From a bacterium (GTDB lineage: Bacteria > UBA8248): 64,000 nt of DNA. The stretch lies in NCBI GenBank assembly GCA_022825065.1, contig JAJDYR010000029.1, positions 1 through 64,000 on the forward strand, written 5' to 3'. A program made the translations under genes and the position numbers. The notes under the pieces were generated by a model that had not been told where the DNA came from, searched no databases, and worked only from the letters and a program-made list of their open reading frames with translations. Below, piece after piece: positions 45,082-53,507 of the stretch. Positions within the stretch are counted from its first letter, which is position 1. Every line of letters begins with the position of its first letter.

Positions 45082-45883
45082 TAACGAGATCGGGGATGGG
45101 TTCCGGCTCTTCCTCCGGATTGCGCATGGCTTCCCAGAGGTAATGGCGCAGCGCCTGAAAGCGCTTGCCGCCCCTGATTTCCTCCAGGTCCCTGCCCCGT
45201 CCGAAGCCGGTTTCGAACTGAAAGCGTATTCTCCCCGGCCTGGGCGTCATCACCAGAACGCGGTCGCCGAGCAGCAGCGCCTCGTCGATGCTGTGGGTGA
45301 TGAAGATCATCGCCTTGGGCTCCGCCTCGTTGATGCGAAGCAGTTCTTCCTGCAGGGTTTCGCGCGTGAGCGCATCGAGAGCGCCGAAGGGTTCGTCCAT
45401 CAGCAAAACGTCGGGCTGGGCGGCGAGCGCACGCGCAAGGCCCGCTCGCTGCTGCATCCCGCCCGATAGCTGTGAGGGGTAGTTCGCCTCGAAACCGCCC
45501 AGGCCCACCAGTTCCGTGTAATGGCTCACGAGACGGTCGATCTCGCCCTTCTCCTTGCCCTGTATCCTGAGCGCGTAGCCGATGTTCTGATCCAGGCGCT
45601 TCCAGGGGAAAAGCCCGAAATTCTGAAACACCATGGCCATCTCGGGCCTCGGGCCGTCCACCACCTCGCCCTTGAAGGAAACCTCGCCCCTCTCGCAGAG
45701 AATGAGTCCGTTCACGATGCGAAGAAGCGTCGTCTTCCCGCACCCGCTGGGGCCGAGGACGGTCAGGATCTCCTGCGTCTTCACGTCGATGTCGATGTCG
45801 TCGAGCACATGCAGGGAGCCGAACCATTTTCCGATGCCCTGGAGGCGCAATGTCGGATTCGTGCCGTTATCGGAAGAAGACAT
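45074..45883 (-). CDS. ABC transporter ATP-binding protein (SsuB/TauB type)
   Basis: 269 residues from ATG at 45883. Walker A GPSGCGKTT, Q-loop MVFQNFGLFPW, signature LSGGMQQRAGLARA, Walker B VLLMDEPFGALD and switch His ITHSIDEALLLG are all present. Members of this group energise import of sulfonates, nitrate and related anions. First gene of the importer operon (ATPase, permease, binding protein), transcribed leftwards to the terminator at 43108. Confidence 0.94.
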   Translation of the reverse strand: MSSSDNGTNPTLRLQGIGKWFGSLHVLDDIDIDVKTQEILTVLGPSGCGKTTLLRIVNGLILCERGEVSFKGEVVDGPRPEMAMVFQNFGLFPWKRLDQNIGYALRIQGKEKGEIDRLVSHYTELVGLGGFEANYPSQLSGGMQQRAGLARALAAQPDVLLMDEPFGALDALTRETLQEELLRINEAEPKAMIFITHSIDEALLLGDRVLVMTPRPGRIRFQFETGFGRGRDLEEIRGGKRFQALRHYLWEAMRNPEEEPEPIPDLVIE

Positions 45884-46086
45884 GGATACAAAGATTCCCG
45901 TCGAGAAAGCGGCTGCATGCGCTTCGTTCGGATGACGAGATGATTCGCCGCGCGAATGAGGGCCACAGGTCAGACGTATCATGAATAACGCGACGCCCGC
46001 TCACCATCCAGAAGCGATTCAATAGTTTCGCGAGATTAGCATCCTTTAGATGAAGCGGCAAATATGGGGTTTCGCGCCCCCCTTCC

Positions 46087-46479
46087 CTATTCCTCGCCGA
46101 TGACGGCGATGGCCTGTATCTCGACCATCATCTCCGGCTTTGCGAAGCCGGCCGTCGTGATCAACGCGCTGCCGGGATATCCGTCCGGAAAATACTGCTT
46201 TCTGAGCTCGACGAACCTGTCCCCGTTCGCCCCGTCGAGAATGAACACCGTCATCGTCACGATGTCCTGCAGCTTCCCGCCCGCCCGCTCAAGCGTGCGC
46301 TCGATCTGGCGGAAAGTGGCGTGCACCTGCGCGTCGAAATCCCCCGCCAATACGTTCCCCTGCTCGTCGCGCCACGCCCCCACGCCGGCCAGCCAGACGT
46401 GCTCGCCGCCCTTCGTCTTCACCGCAGGCGAAAACGAGCGATCCTGCTGCCAGGTTCCCTTGAAATACTCTCGCGTCAT
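46087..46479 (-). CDS. RidA family protein
   Basis: 130 residues of YjgF/RidA fold: VWLAGVGAWRDEQGN, FDAQVHATFRQIERTLERAG and VTMTVFILDGANGDRFVELR. The C-terminal ALITTAGFAKPEMMVEIQAI keeps a Glu-Ile-x-A end, but the RidA Arg motif (CRV) is replaced by ALITTAGF, so it may not be a true 2-aminoacrylate deaminase. It overlaps the MFS gene by four bases and ends an operon that starts with a selenoprotein and an S58 peptidase. Confidence 0.85.
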   Translation of the reverse strand: MTREYFKGTWQQDRSFSPAVKTKGGEHVWLAGVGAWRDEQGNVLAGDFDAQVHATFRQIERTLERAGGKLQDIVTMTVFILDGANGDRFVELRKQYFPDGYPGSALITTAGFAKPEMMVEIQAIAVIGEE

Positions 46480-47705
46480 GTCGTCTCTCTCCCCGGGTTA
46501 TCGGATATCTGCTTTTTGCCTCTTAATTGCATCGATGTCGAAACGGCCAGCCAGCTCATGATCGCAAAACAGAAATAGCTCGCATCCAGATTCACCTGCC
46601 CGGCGAGCCAGCCGCCCAGCAGTGGGGCGAGGAAACTCAAGCCGTGGCAGGTATAGATAAAGCCGACGGATGAAGCCAGAATGTCCTTTTCCGAGAAATC
46701 CGCCGCCGCGGTGAGGATAATCGGGCTCACGAACCCGACGACGCCGGTCAATGCGGAGAGGATATAAAAACCCGTTCGCCACCCTATGAACGGCAGGGCG
46801 AGAACGAAGACCCCCAGCAGCGTCATGGGCCAGAACAGGGCGGCCCGCGCCCCCCAGCGGTTATACAGGATGCCCATCAGCGGTTTGGCCAACATGCCGA
46901 AACCGAAATGGAGCGATACGGCCACGCCGATTTGCGCCGTGGTCATCCCCAGCTTCGAGGTCGCCAGCAGGGGGAGAAAACCAATCATTCCCTTGGTGCA
47001 CATGCCGCGCAAGGTGTAGGTCGCCGCCAGCCACACCGTGTTCCTGTTCTCCACGACCCGCTTTACGATGGAGAAAACCTTCAGTTCCGCCGCTTTTCCC
47101 GCCTCACGTTCGCTCTCGCCCTTTCCCTCGACAAACCGCGCGTTCACCAGGGGGAGGAGCGCAATGGCGGGGGCCGCGCAGGCGCCGACCGCCGCGCGCC
47201 AGCCGGCCGCCGCCGCCACGGCCGCCTGGGCCAGCGGAAGAATGCTGGTTCCGAGGTTGCCGCCCAGGCTGTGCCAGGAAATGGCGAATGCGCGGTCGCG
47301 CTCGAAGCGATTCGCCGCCAGCGCGGTTCCACAAGGGTGGTAGACGGAATTTCCCGCGCCCGCCAGAAACGCCAGGACGCACATCGGCAAGAAGCGGCTC
47401 ACCCACATCATCGCGATGAAAGACGCGGCGGAGAGGCCCATGCCCACCAGGAGCATCAGCTTTCTTCTGCCCGTATTATCCGCCAGTATGGAGAGCGGGT
47501 ATTGAAAGATCATCTGCCCCAGACTGAAAGCGCTGAGCAAAGCCCCCACTTCGAAGGGTGAGAGGTCGAGATCCATGACGATGAGCGCGAGAACGGGAAC
47601 GAGCATGTTGGAGAACCCGTCGCTCAGCCCGTGGGTCAAGCCGATGACGCTCAGATCGAAATAATCGCCGAGTCTCCAGGACGGTTTTTCCGCATGAGAG
47701 GTCAT
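46476..47705 (-). CDS. MFS transporter
   Basis: 409 residues from ATG at 47705, which overlaps the stop of the upstream peptidase as ATGA. About 12 membrane segments; TM2-3 loop YPLSILADNTGRRKLMLLVG is the MFS signature (D-x-GRR), and LYNRWGARAALFW marks the loop between TM8 and TM9. Similar to drug/sugar-type exporters or importers of the FucP-NarK-like layout, substrate unknown. In the operon Sec-DsbA/FrnE, P1 peptidase, MFS, RidA it probably moves the peptide, amide or amino-acid product of the peptidase (inference). Confidence 0.9.
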   Translation of the reverse strand: MTSHAEKPSWRLGDYFDLSVIGLTHGLSDGFSNMLVPVLALIVMDLDLSPFEVGALLSAFSLGQMIFQYPLSILADNTGRRKLMLLVGMGLSAASFIAMMWVSRFLPMCVLAFLAGAGNSVYHPCGTALAANRFERDRAFAISWHSLGGNLGTSILPLAQAAVAAAAGWRAAVGACAAPAIALLPLVNARFVEGKGESEREAGKAAELKVFSIVKRVVENRNTVWLAATYTLRGMCTKGMIGFLPLLATSKLGMTTAQIGVAVSLHFGFGMLAKPLMGILYNRWGARAALFWPMTLLGVFVLALPFIGWRTGFYILSALTGVVGFVSPIILTAAADFSEKDILASSVGFIYTCHGLSFLAPLLGGWLAGQVNLDASYFCFAIMSWLAVSTSMQLRGKKQISDNPGRETT

Positions 47706-48697
47706 TGCGAAGCGGGCAGGTCTCGCCAGGCGGGAACGATGCCTCCCCCGTCGGCCTCCATCACGGCGCGGCATATCGCATGCCCGACGGCTTCAATCGC
47801 CGCCGCCCCCACGACGTCGAGGGCCGCCTCGCGCTCCCCGTGGGAGAGGGCGAAAACCATATCCCCATCCACCGTGGTGTAGGAGGGGCGAACGGTGCGG
47901 ATGAGCCCGTTCGTCGCCAGCTGGGCGAGTTTGTGGGTTTCTGTTTTCGTGAGCCGGGCGTTCGTCGCCACGGCGACCAAGGTCGTGTTCTCTGAAGTGT
48001 TGGAGAATCCCTCGAAAGGCCTTCCGTGGATTCTCAGGTGCTCTTCCGTATCCACGATGCCTTTCTCGGGGGGCATTGCCCTGGGGCCGGCAACGGGATT
48101 TCCCGTCCCGGGCTCATACACCCCGCCGAAGGCGTTCACGGCTGCAATCGCGCCCACGACGCCGCCCCCCGGCAGCTTCGCGCTCGCCGTGCCGACGCCG
48201 CCCTTCATGGCGCGCTCCTGGCCGAAGAGTTTCCCGATCGTGGCGCCCATGCCCGCGCCCACGCTCCCCTGGGGGCCTTCTTCGTTCGAGGCCGCCTCGC
48301 ACGCAACTTGCCCCATCGCGGCGTCCGGGCGAACCCGGCCGTCGCCGAAATGGAGATCGAACAGCACGCCGGCGGCGACCGTGGGCACGTTGAATCGTCC
48401 GGTGGGAAATCCCCTCCCCCGTTCTTCCAGGAAAGCCATGACGCCGTCGGCAGAAGCCAGCCCGAATGCGCTCCCTCCCGTCAGAACGATGGCGTCCACG
48501 CCTCCGACCAGGTGCTCGGCGCGCAGCGCATCCATCCCGCGCGTGGCCGTCGCCGTGCCGCGCAACTCGCAGGCCCCGACGGTTCCGGGAGGACAAAGCA
48601 CCACGGATACACCCGTCCTGGCCGCCTCGTCTTGCGCGTGGCCGAGATAAAAACCCGGAACGTCGGTTATGCAGCCTTTGAGGTCAGAGAGATTCAG
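47702..48697 (-). CDS. P1 (S58, DmpA-like) family aminopeptidase/amidase
   Basis: 331 residues. LKGCITDVPGFYLGHAQDEA is the family N-terminus, ELRGTATATRGMDALRAEHL and DAIVLTGGSAFGLASADGVM follow, and the autoproteolysis site is in the middle block GGVGTASAKLPGGGVVGAIA, near Gly-Ser/Ala in DmpA. No ATG, GTG or TTG keeps the conserved start; the best is a CTG at 48697, eight bases after GAGGAG. A DmpA-type enzyme cleaves N-terminal D- or L-residues from peptides and amides. Coupled to the MFS gene (ATGA) and 41 bases after the selenoprotein gene. Confidence 0.87.
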   Translation of the reverse strand: MNLSDLKGCITDVPGFYLGHAQDEAARTGVSVVLCPPGTVGACELRGTATATRGMDALRAEHLVGGVDAIVLTGGSAFGLASADGVMAFLEERGRGFPTGRFNVPTVAAGVLFDLHFGDGRVRPDAAMGQVACEAASNEEGPQGSVGAGMGATIGKLFGQERAMKGGVGTASAKLPGGGVVGAIAAVNAFGGVYEPGTGNPVAGPRAMPPEKGIVDTEEHLRIHGRPFEGFSNTSENTTLVAVATNARLTKTETHKLAQLATNGLIRTVRPSYTTVDGDMVFALSHGEREAALDVVGAAAIEAVGHAICRAVMEADGGGIVPAWRDLPASQ

Positions 48698-48738
48698 AAG
48701 AGAGACTCCTCGTTTCCTCGCGCATCCAGGGACCCTTT

Positions 48739-49395
48739 TCAGTCCGCGACGGGCAGCTCGCCGGGCGGGCGGTCGGGCAAATCGCCGGTTTCGAGGATGC
48801 TGTCGATGACGTATCTGTATTGTTCCGCAGGCACCGCGCCGACCATGACCGCTTTGTCGTTCACGACGACGGAGGGAATGCCCGTGATGCCCAGATTCGT
48901 GGCCTCCATGTATTCCTTGACGGCCTTTTCCTTCAAGCCCCCGCTTTCGAGAGCGTCGCGGTATCTGTCCATGTCCAGCCCGCTTTCCTCGGCCACGTCG
49001 CTCACCACCTCGGGGTCCGAGATGTTGCGGTTCTCCGTGAAGAAGGCGGCCAGAAGGTTGTCGTGGAATTTCTCCCACTCCTCGGGCCCCTGGAACCTCG
49101 CGGCCAGCCCCGCTTCCGCAGACGGCATCGAGCAGTTCGGAAACTCCTCTTCGCTCTCCCACAGGGTGAAATCGCCGGAATCGGGTTGTGAGTTCGCGTT
49201 CGTCCAGTGGTTTCTGCGGTAATCGTTAAAGACCGCCGTGGGGTCCGGCTCGGGTCTCAGCATGAAAACCCGGTACTGAATATCTACTTTGTCGCCATAT
49301 TCTTCTTTTACCTTCTTCAGGCGCACGGCCGAGTTGAAGCACCAGGGTCACAAGAAATCGCTGTACACCGTGAACCGCACAGGGGCGTTATCCAT
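48739..49395 (-). CDS. DsbA/FrnE-family thiol oxidoreductase, probable selenoprotein (Sec16)
   Basis: The frame opened by ATG at 49395 (AGGAGAGAGAGC upstream) runs RFTVYSDFL, then TGA at 49348-49350, then PWCFNSAVRLKK and 200 more residues. FrnE-type DsbA proteins have CPWC at this place (SDxxCPWC), so the TGA replaces the first active-site Cys of CxxC. Read as selenocysteine the product is 218 residues, full length for the family, with the cis-Pro loop GITGIPSVVVND and the helical insertion in between. The redox site U-P-W-C makes it a thiol:disulfide or peroxide-linked selenoenzyme. No signal peptide, so it is cytosolic. First gene of an operon with a P1 peptidase, an MFS carrier and RidA. 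Without Sec insertion only a non-conserved fragment from GTG 49326 would be made. Confidence 0.85.
49315..49339 (-). promoter_or_regulatory. candidate bacterial SECIS hairpin of the DsbA/FrnE gene
   Basis: From nine nt after the UGA, CUUCA pairs with UGAAG; a four-base bulge (ACUC) lies on the 5-prime side; then GGC pairs with GCC around the loop CGUGC. The loop begins at position 21 after UGA and reads CGUG, exactly like the hairpin in the DUF3179 gene. Confidence 0.7.
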
Positions 49396-49451
49396 GCTCT
49401 CTCTCCTTTGGCTCCGGGCGAATGGCGCCGGAGCCGGTTGATAAACCGTGA

Positions 49452-50339
49452 CTACAGTCTCATGTGCCTCATATGCACCTTTACCTTTTCGCCGACCCCC
49501 GCTTCCAGGAACTGCGCGGCGTTTCCCTCGGGCACGAAAATCTCCAGCCGCGTCCAGCTGTTGAACTGCGCCCCGAGGTCGCCCGCCTTCACCGCCTGGT
49601 AGTATTCGCTCACCCCGTTGATCACGTGGCCGCCGATTTCGATGATCGGCAGGTGCGCGTCGTCGTCTTCTCCATATTCGAAACGCCAGAAAGTCGTGGT
49701 GTCGATGTTCGTTACCAGGTTCCCGTAATGATCGACGTAGATGACCTCGCCGGAGATGGTGTCGGCGTCCTCGAATTCCACCGCCGGGAAATCGAAATGC
49801 ACCGGGTCGGTGATGACGGAGCCGAAATCCTCAGGCGGAACCCCGCAGGAGAGATGTCCCGCAACGGGGGCGAAGATGTCCCTGCCGTGGAAAGTGGAAC
49901 TCACCTCGTTCAGGAAAAACGCGTCCTCTTCCAGTTCTCTCGTCCACATGTAGAGCGGGTCGTCATACACGCAGGAGAACAGGCCGTTGTCCGGCCCCAC
50001 GAAATAATAGTTTTCCGTGGCCGCGATGACTCCTCTTCGGCTGCTGCCCACGCCCGGGTCCACGACCGCCACGTGAATCGTCCCGCGCGGAAAATAATGC
50101 GACGAGGAGCCCAGGATCAACGACGCGGCCTTAACGTCATATGGCTTGACGGAATGCGAAATATCGACGATGCGGGCCACCGGGTTTACCGCCATCACGA
50201 CGCCCTTCATCACGCCGACGTAGTGCTCATCGCTGCCGAAATCCGTGAGGAGCGTGACGATAGGCTGCGCGTCGCTTTCCTCTTCGTAATCGGGCGCGCC
50301 CTCGTGAAAAGGATTCGGGCGCGATTGTTCGTCCGTCAT
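49452..50339 (-). CDS. SAM hydroxide adenosyltransferase (DUF62 family)
   Basis: 295 residues from ATG at 50339. IVTLLTDFGSDEHYVGVMKG is the family signature (S-adenosylmethionine-binding), followed by HVAVVDPGVGSSRRGVIAA (Asp and Arg of the water-activating triad) and FHGRDIFAPVAGHL (His). It ends with the beta-barrel C-terminal domain (GEVIYVDHYGNLVTNI). The enzymes hydrolyse SAM to adenosine and methionine in the cytosol. The start overlaps the mtaB stop by four bases (ATGA), so both are coupled; the physiological reason is unknown. Confidence 0.9.
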   Translation of the reverse strand: MTDEQSRPNPFHEGAPDYEEESDAQPIVTLLTDFGSDEHYVGVMKGVVMAVNPVARIVDISHSVKPYDVKAASLILGSSSHYFPRGTIHVAVVDPGVGSSRRGVIAATENYYFVGPDNGLFSCVYDDPLYMWTRELEEDAFFLNEVSSTFHGRDIFAPVAGHLSCGVPPEDFGSVITDPVHFDFPAVEFEDADTISGEVIYVDHYGNLVTNIDTTTFWRFEYGEDDDAHLPIIEIGGHVINGVSEYYQAVKAGDLGAQFNSWTRLEIFVPEGNAAQFLEAGVGEKVKVHMRHMRL

Positions 50340-51748
50340 GGCGTAAACTCCCCCCATAAGGCATCCGACCTTGCGGCGATGCGGGCAAATCCATTCTTCT
50401 TGGGCAAGGGCGCGAGCCGCATCCGAACCTTGCGGCCTATCCACTCGTCAGGCCCGGACGCCAACACGCGGATGTAGTTGTCCGACAAGCCCGTGAGAAA
50501 GCCGTCTTCCGTGCGGCGGCTCTCGAACAACACGTCCGTTTCCCGCCCCGTTTGTGAGGAGACGAACGCCGCCCATTTCCTCCGCCCCAATTCCTGGAGA
50601 GAGCGCGCGCGGGCCTTTTGCTCGGTTTTTGAAACCTGCCCGGACAATTCGATGGCCGCCGTTCCCTCGCGCGGCGAATAGGGGAAAACGTGCAGATACG
50701 CCAGAGGAGATTCCCGCACCCATTCCATGGTCCGTTCGAACGCCTCTTTGCTCTCGCCGGGAAAACCGACGATGAAATCCCCGCCGAGGCACGCCCCGTC
50801 TATTTTCTTCGCGATTTCATCGAACCGGCTCGCGCAGCGCGCGGCGGTGTAATTGCGGTTCATCGCCGCGAGCGTTTCATCGTCCCCGCTCTGGACGGGT
50901 ATGTGGAAATGGCGGCAGACGTAGCTTCCCCCGTTCGATGAACCCGCACCGTACGCCTCGCCGGCGACGACGCGGATGAGCTCGCGCGTGAATTCCCCCG
51001 GCTCCACGGAGGAGAGCCTGAGGCGGAAATTTCTTTCTATCCCGAGCAACCGGCTCACCAGACGGCTCAGGGTGCTGCGGGGCTTCTTGTCCCTGCCGTA
51101 TGCACCGAGGTGGATTCCCGTGAGCACCAGTTCCTCGTGCCCGCCCGAGAGGAGGGTATCGGCGTGCTCCACGCATGAATCCACATCCAGCGAGCGGCTC
51201 GCCCCCCGCGCGATGGTCGTCGCACAGAAAGAACAGGAAAAGTTGCACCCGTCCTGCACCTTGAGGTACGCCCGCGTCCGGCTGCCGAACTGGGGCAGGA
51301 CGACGCTCTCGATTTCAGGGCTTTCCTCGATGGGAGAAACCCGCACTTCGGGCATTTCATCTCTCAGCCGGGGCCTGGCAAGCTCATCGGGGAGCCTCAG
51401 CTTTTCCCTGTTGCCGAGCAGGAGATCGGCTTCGGGGATCAGCATTCTCTCCGTGTTCGCCTGCGCGGAACATCCCGCGATGACGACCCGGGCGTCCGGG
51501 CCGCCAATCCGCCGCGCCCGCCGCGCCAGACGCCTGCCCTCACGGTCGGCTTCGGCCGTGACCGTGCAACTGTTGACGACGTAGACGTCCGCTTCCTCAC
51601 CAAACGGAACGAGTTCGAAACCTGCCCCGGCGGAGAGGTGCTTCATGGCTTCGCCTTCCGCGTGATTGAGCTTGCACCCCAGATTCGCCAGGGCGAGGCG
51701 TACGGGTTTCGCGCTTGCGCTCTTCATGGCTTCGCCAGTCTCGTTCAT
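50336..51748 (-). CDS. mtaB: tRNA (N6-threonylcarbamoyladenosine(37)-C2)-methylthiotransferase
   Basis: 470 residues. N-terminal UPF0004 domain with its three cluster Cys: ANLGCKLNHAEGEA, VVNSCTVTAEADREG and VIAGCSAQANTERM. Radical SAM motif DGCNFSCSFCATTIARG (CxxxCxxC), then HIPVQSGDDETLAAMNRNY and FIVGFPGESKEAFE. C-terminal TRAM domain. This is the MtaB/YqeV branch, which adds a methylthio group to t6A37 of ANN-decoding tRNAs. I chose ATG 51748 (AAGG upstream); ATG 51727 and TTG 51763 are alternatives. It is divergent from the cox-type cluster. Confidence 0.9.
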   Translation of the reverse strand: MNETGEAMKSASAKPVRLALANLGCKLNHAEGEAMKHLSAGAGFELVPFGEEADVYVVNSCTVTAEADREGRRLARRARRIGGPDARVVIAGCSAQANTERMLIPEADLLLGNREKLRLPDELARPRLRDEMPEVRVSPIEESPEIESVVLPQFGSRTRAYLKVQDGCNFSCSFCATTIARGASRSLDVDSCVEHADTLLSGGHEELVLTGIHLGAYGRDKKPRSTLSRLVSRLLGIERNFRLRLSSVEPGEFTRELIRVVAGEAYGAGSSNGGSYVCRHFHIPVQSGDDETLAAMNRNYTAARCASRFDEIAKKIDGACLGGDFIVGFPGESKEAFERTMEWVRESPLAYLHVFPYSPREGTAAIELSGQVSKTEQKARARSLQELGRRKWAAFVSSQTGRETDVLFESRRTEDGFLTGLSDNYIRVLASGPDEWIGRKVRMRLAPLPKKNGFARIAARSDALWGEFTP

Positions 51749-52047
51749 GCGGACTACCTTCAACTGTTGAAAAATGCTACTTTTACAGCGAATCTTACGC
51801 TTTGCGCAAATTGGCCCGCAAGGGCTGTTTCGCTTGACGGGAAAGCGGGGCAGTTGGTAGGGTAGGCTCCGCCCGTATGAGAGTGAGAGCTACTTGCTCG
51901 GCCAGTTCTCCGGGGGACGCTGGCCGGCTACGTCACTCCCGGCGTTTTCCTTGTCCCCTTCTGTCGGGTATGATCCGGCATCGTTTTCAGTTTTCAAGAC
52001 AGGCGTTGCTATTTTTTCATTCAGAAGATTGAGGAGAATTTCCGTCT

Positions 52048-52914
52048 ATGCGTGGTTTTGATTTCGTTGCGCCGACAAGCATATCGGCGGCCTTAAAAGC
52101 GGCAAAAGGCAGAAGCACAAAATTTATTGCCGGTGGCACCAACTTCCTGCCCGACCTGAGGCACCAGCACGATGGGCCGGCCAAAGTCGTCATCGACCTG
52201 ATGAGGATCTCCGGACTGCAGGGGATATCCTCGTCCAAGGGCGTAGTGAAAATGGGCGCCCTCACGACGATGACGGATTTTCTGACCGACAAGACCATCC
52301 TCAGGGAGGCGCCCATTCTGGCGGCGATGTCGGAGAAATTCGCAGGGCCGATCATCCGCAACCGCGCCACGGTGGCCGGCAACATCATCGACGGGGGGCC
52401 TGCGGCCGACGCCGTTCCACCCCTGCTCGCCCTCAAGGCGAAGGTGAGGCTCGCCAGCGAAAAGGGCAGAAGGACGGTCGACCTGGATAAATTCCTTACC
52501 GGATACCGGCAAACGGCCATCCGGTCCGATGAGTTGATCACCGCCGTGACCTTCCCCTCCCCCGGCAGGAACCACAAGTGGGGCTATTACAAACTCGCCC
52601 GCAGAAACGCCATGGCCATCACCGTGGTGGGCGTGGCGGTTGTGCTGAAAGTGAGGCGCAAGAAGGTGGAGGAGGCGGGCATTTCGCTGGGCTCCGTTAC
52701 GGCCGCCCCGATCCGGTGCTACGAGGCCGAGAAGATCCTCGAAGGCAACGTGGTGGACCTCGAACTGGCCCAGAAGGCCGCTGAGGCCTGCGCCGCCGTG
52801 GCGGCGCCCATTGACGACATCCGGGCATCGGCGGAATACCGCAAGCTGATGTGCGAGGTGCTGCCCCGTCGCCTTATCTGTCAGGCGCTGGATATTTCAC
52901 AGGACAACGACTAA
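52048..52914 (+). CDS. coxM: xanthine dehydrogenase-family FAD-binding subunit (CoxM-like)
   Basis: 288 residues. FAD-binding signature KFIAGGTNFLPDLRHQ near residue 25-40 and the second motif GPIIRNRATVAGNIIDGGPAADA, then the C-terminal FAD-binding domain (KWGYYKLARRNAMAITVVGV). Medium subunit of molybdenum hydroxylases (CoxM/XdhB), carrying electrons from the Fe-S subunit to an acceptor. GAGGAG is eleven bases before the ATG. It starts a cluster with coxS, coxD and coxE but no large subunit. Confidence 0.92.
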   Translation: MRGFDFVAPTSISAALKAAKGRSTKFIAGGTNFLPDLRHQHDGPAKVVIDLMRISGLQGISSSKGVVKMGALTTMTDFLTDKTILREAPILAAMSEKFAGPIIRNRATVAGNIIDGGPAADAVPPLLALKAKVRLASEKGRRTVDLDKFLTGYRQTAIRSDELITAVTFPSPGRNHKWGYYKLARRNAMAITVVGVAVVLKVRRKKVEEAGISLGSVTAAPIRCYEAEKILEGNVVDLELAQKAAEACAAVAAPIDDIRASAEYRKLMCEVLPRRLICQALDISQDND

Positions 52915-52958
52915 AGACTTCATCGTCTCTTGCGTATTTCATTGGAGAACCCTTGAAG

Positions 52959-53507
52959 ATGGCTACAACAAGCAAATCGAAGCGAACCGGAAAATCGAGC
53001 ACACCCGCATACGTGCCGCCCAAGAAGCTGCCCATTTCGTTCTCGGTGAACGGCCAGGAAGTCAACACCGAAGCGCCCGCGCACACCAGTTTGCTGTATC
53101 TGCTGCGCGACCTGGGCTTCACCGAGGTGAAAAACGGCTGCGAGGCGGGCGACTGCGGCGCGTGCACGATTCTTCTGGATGGTCTGGCGATGAACGCCTG
53201 CTGCGCGCTCGGCGTCCAGGCGGAAGGCCGTGAGATCACCACCGTGAAGGGCATCGGGACGGTGGACAACCTCCACCCGATACAGGTGAAATTCATCGAG
53301 CACGGCGCCATTCAGTGCGGTTTCTGCACGCCGGGAATGATAGTCGCCGCGAAGGAGTTGCTCGACCTCACCCCGAATCCCAGCCGGCATGAGATCAAGG
53401 CCGGCATCGCGGGCAATCTTTGTCGCTGCACCGGCTACGTGAAGATTATCGACGCTATCGAGGCCGCGGCTGAAGAACTTTCCTCGAAGAAAGGAAAAGG
53501 TAAATGA
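52959..53507 (+). CDS. coxS: (2Fe-2S) small subunit of molybdenum hydroxylase (CoxS-like)
   Basis: 182 residues. Plant-type [2Fe-2S] ligand motif NGCEAGDCGACTILLDG (C-x4-C-x2-C) and, in the C-terminal helical domain, QCGFCTPGM and NLCRCTGYVKII, the second [2Fe-2S] cluster. It has a 35-residue basic N-terminal tail beyond the usual CoxS. The stop overlaps the coxD start (ATGA), giving coupling. Functions with CoxM and a missing molybdenum large subunit. Confidence 0.93.
   Translation: MATTSKSKRTGKSSTPAYVPPKKLPISFSVNGQEVNTEAPAHTSLLYLLRDLGFTEVKNGCEAGDCGACTILLDGLAMNACCALGVQAEGREITTVKGIGTVDNLHPIQVKFIEHGAIQCGFCTPGMIVAAKELLDLTPNPSRHEIKAGIAGNLCRCTGYVKIIDAIEAAAEELSSKKGKGK

Noticed and set aside
48739..49326. 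Short DsbA-like protein starting at GTG 49326
   Set aside because: This would remove the CxxC/UxxC active site; a better ATG with ribosome site exists upstream in frame.
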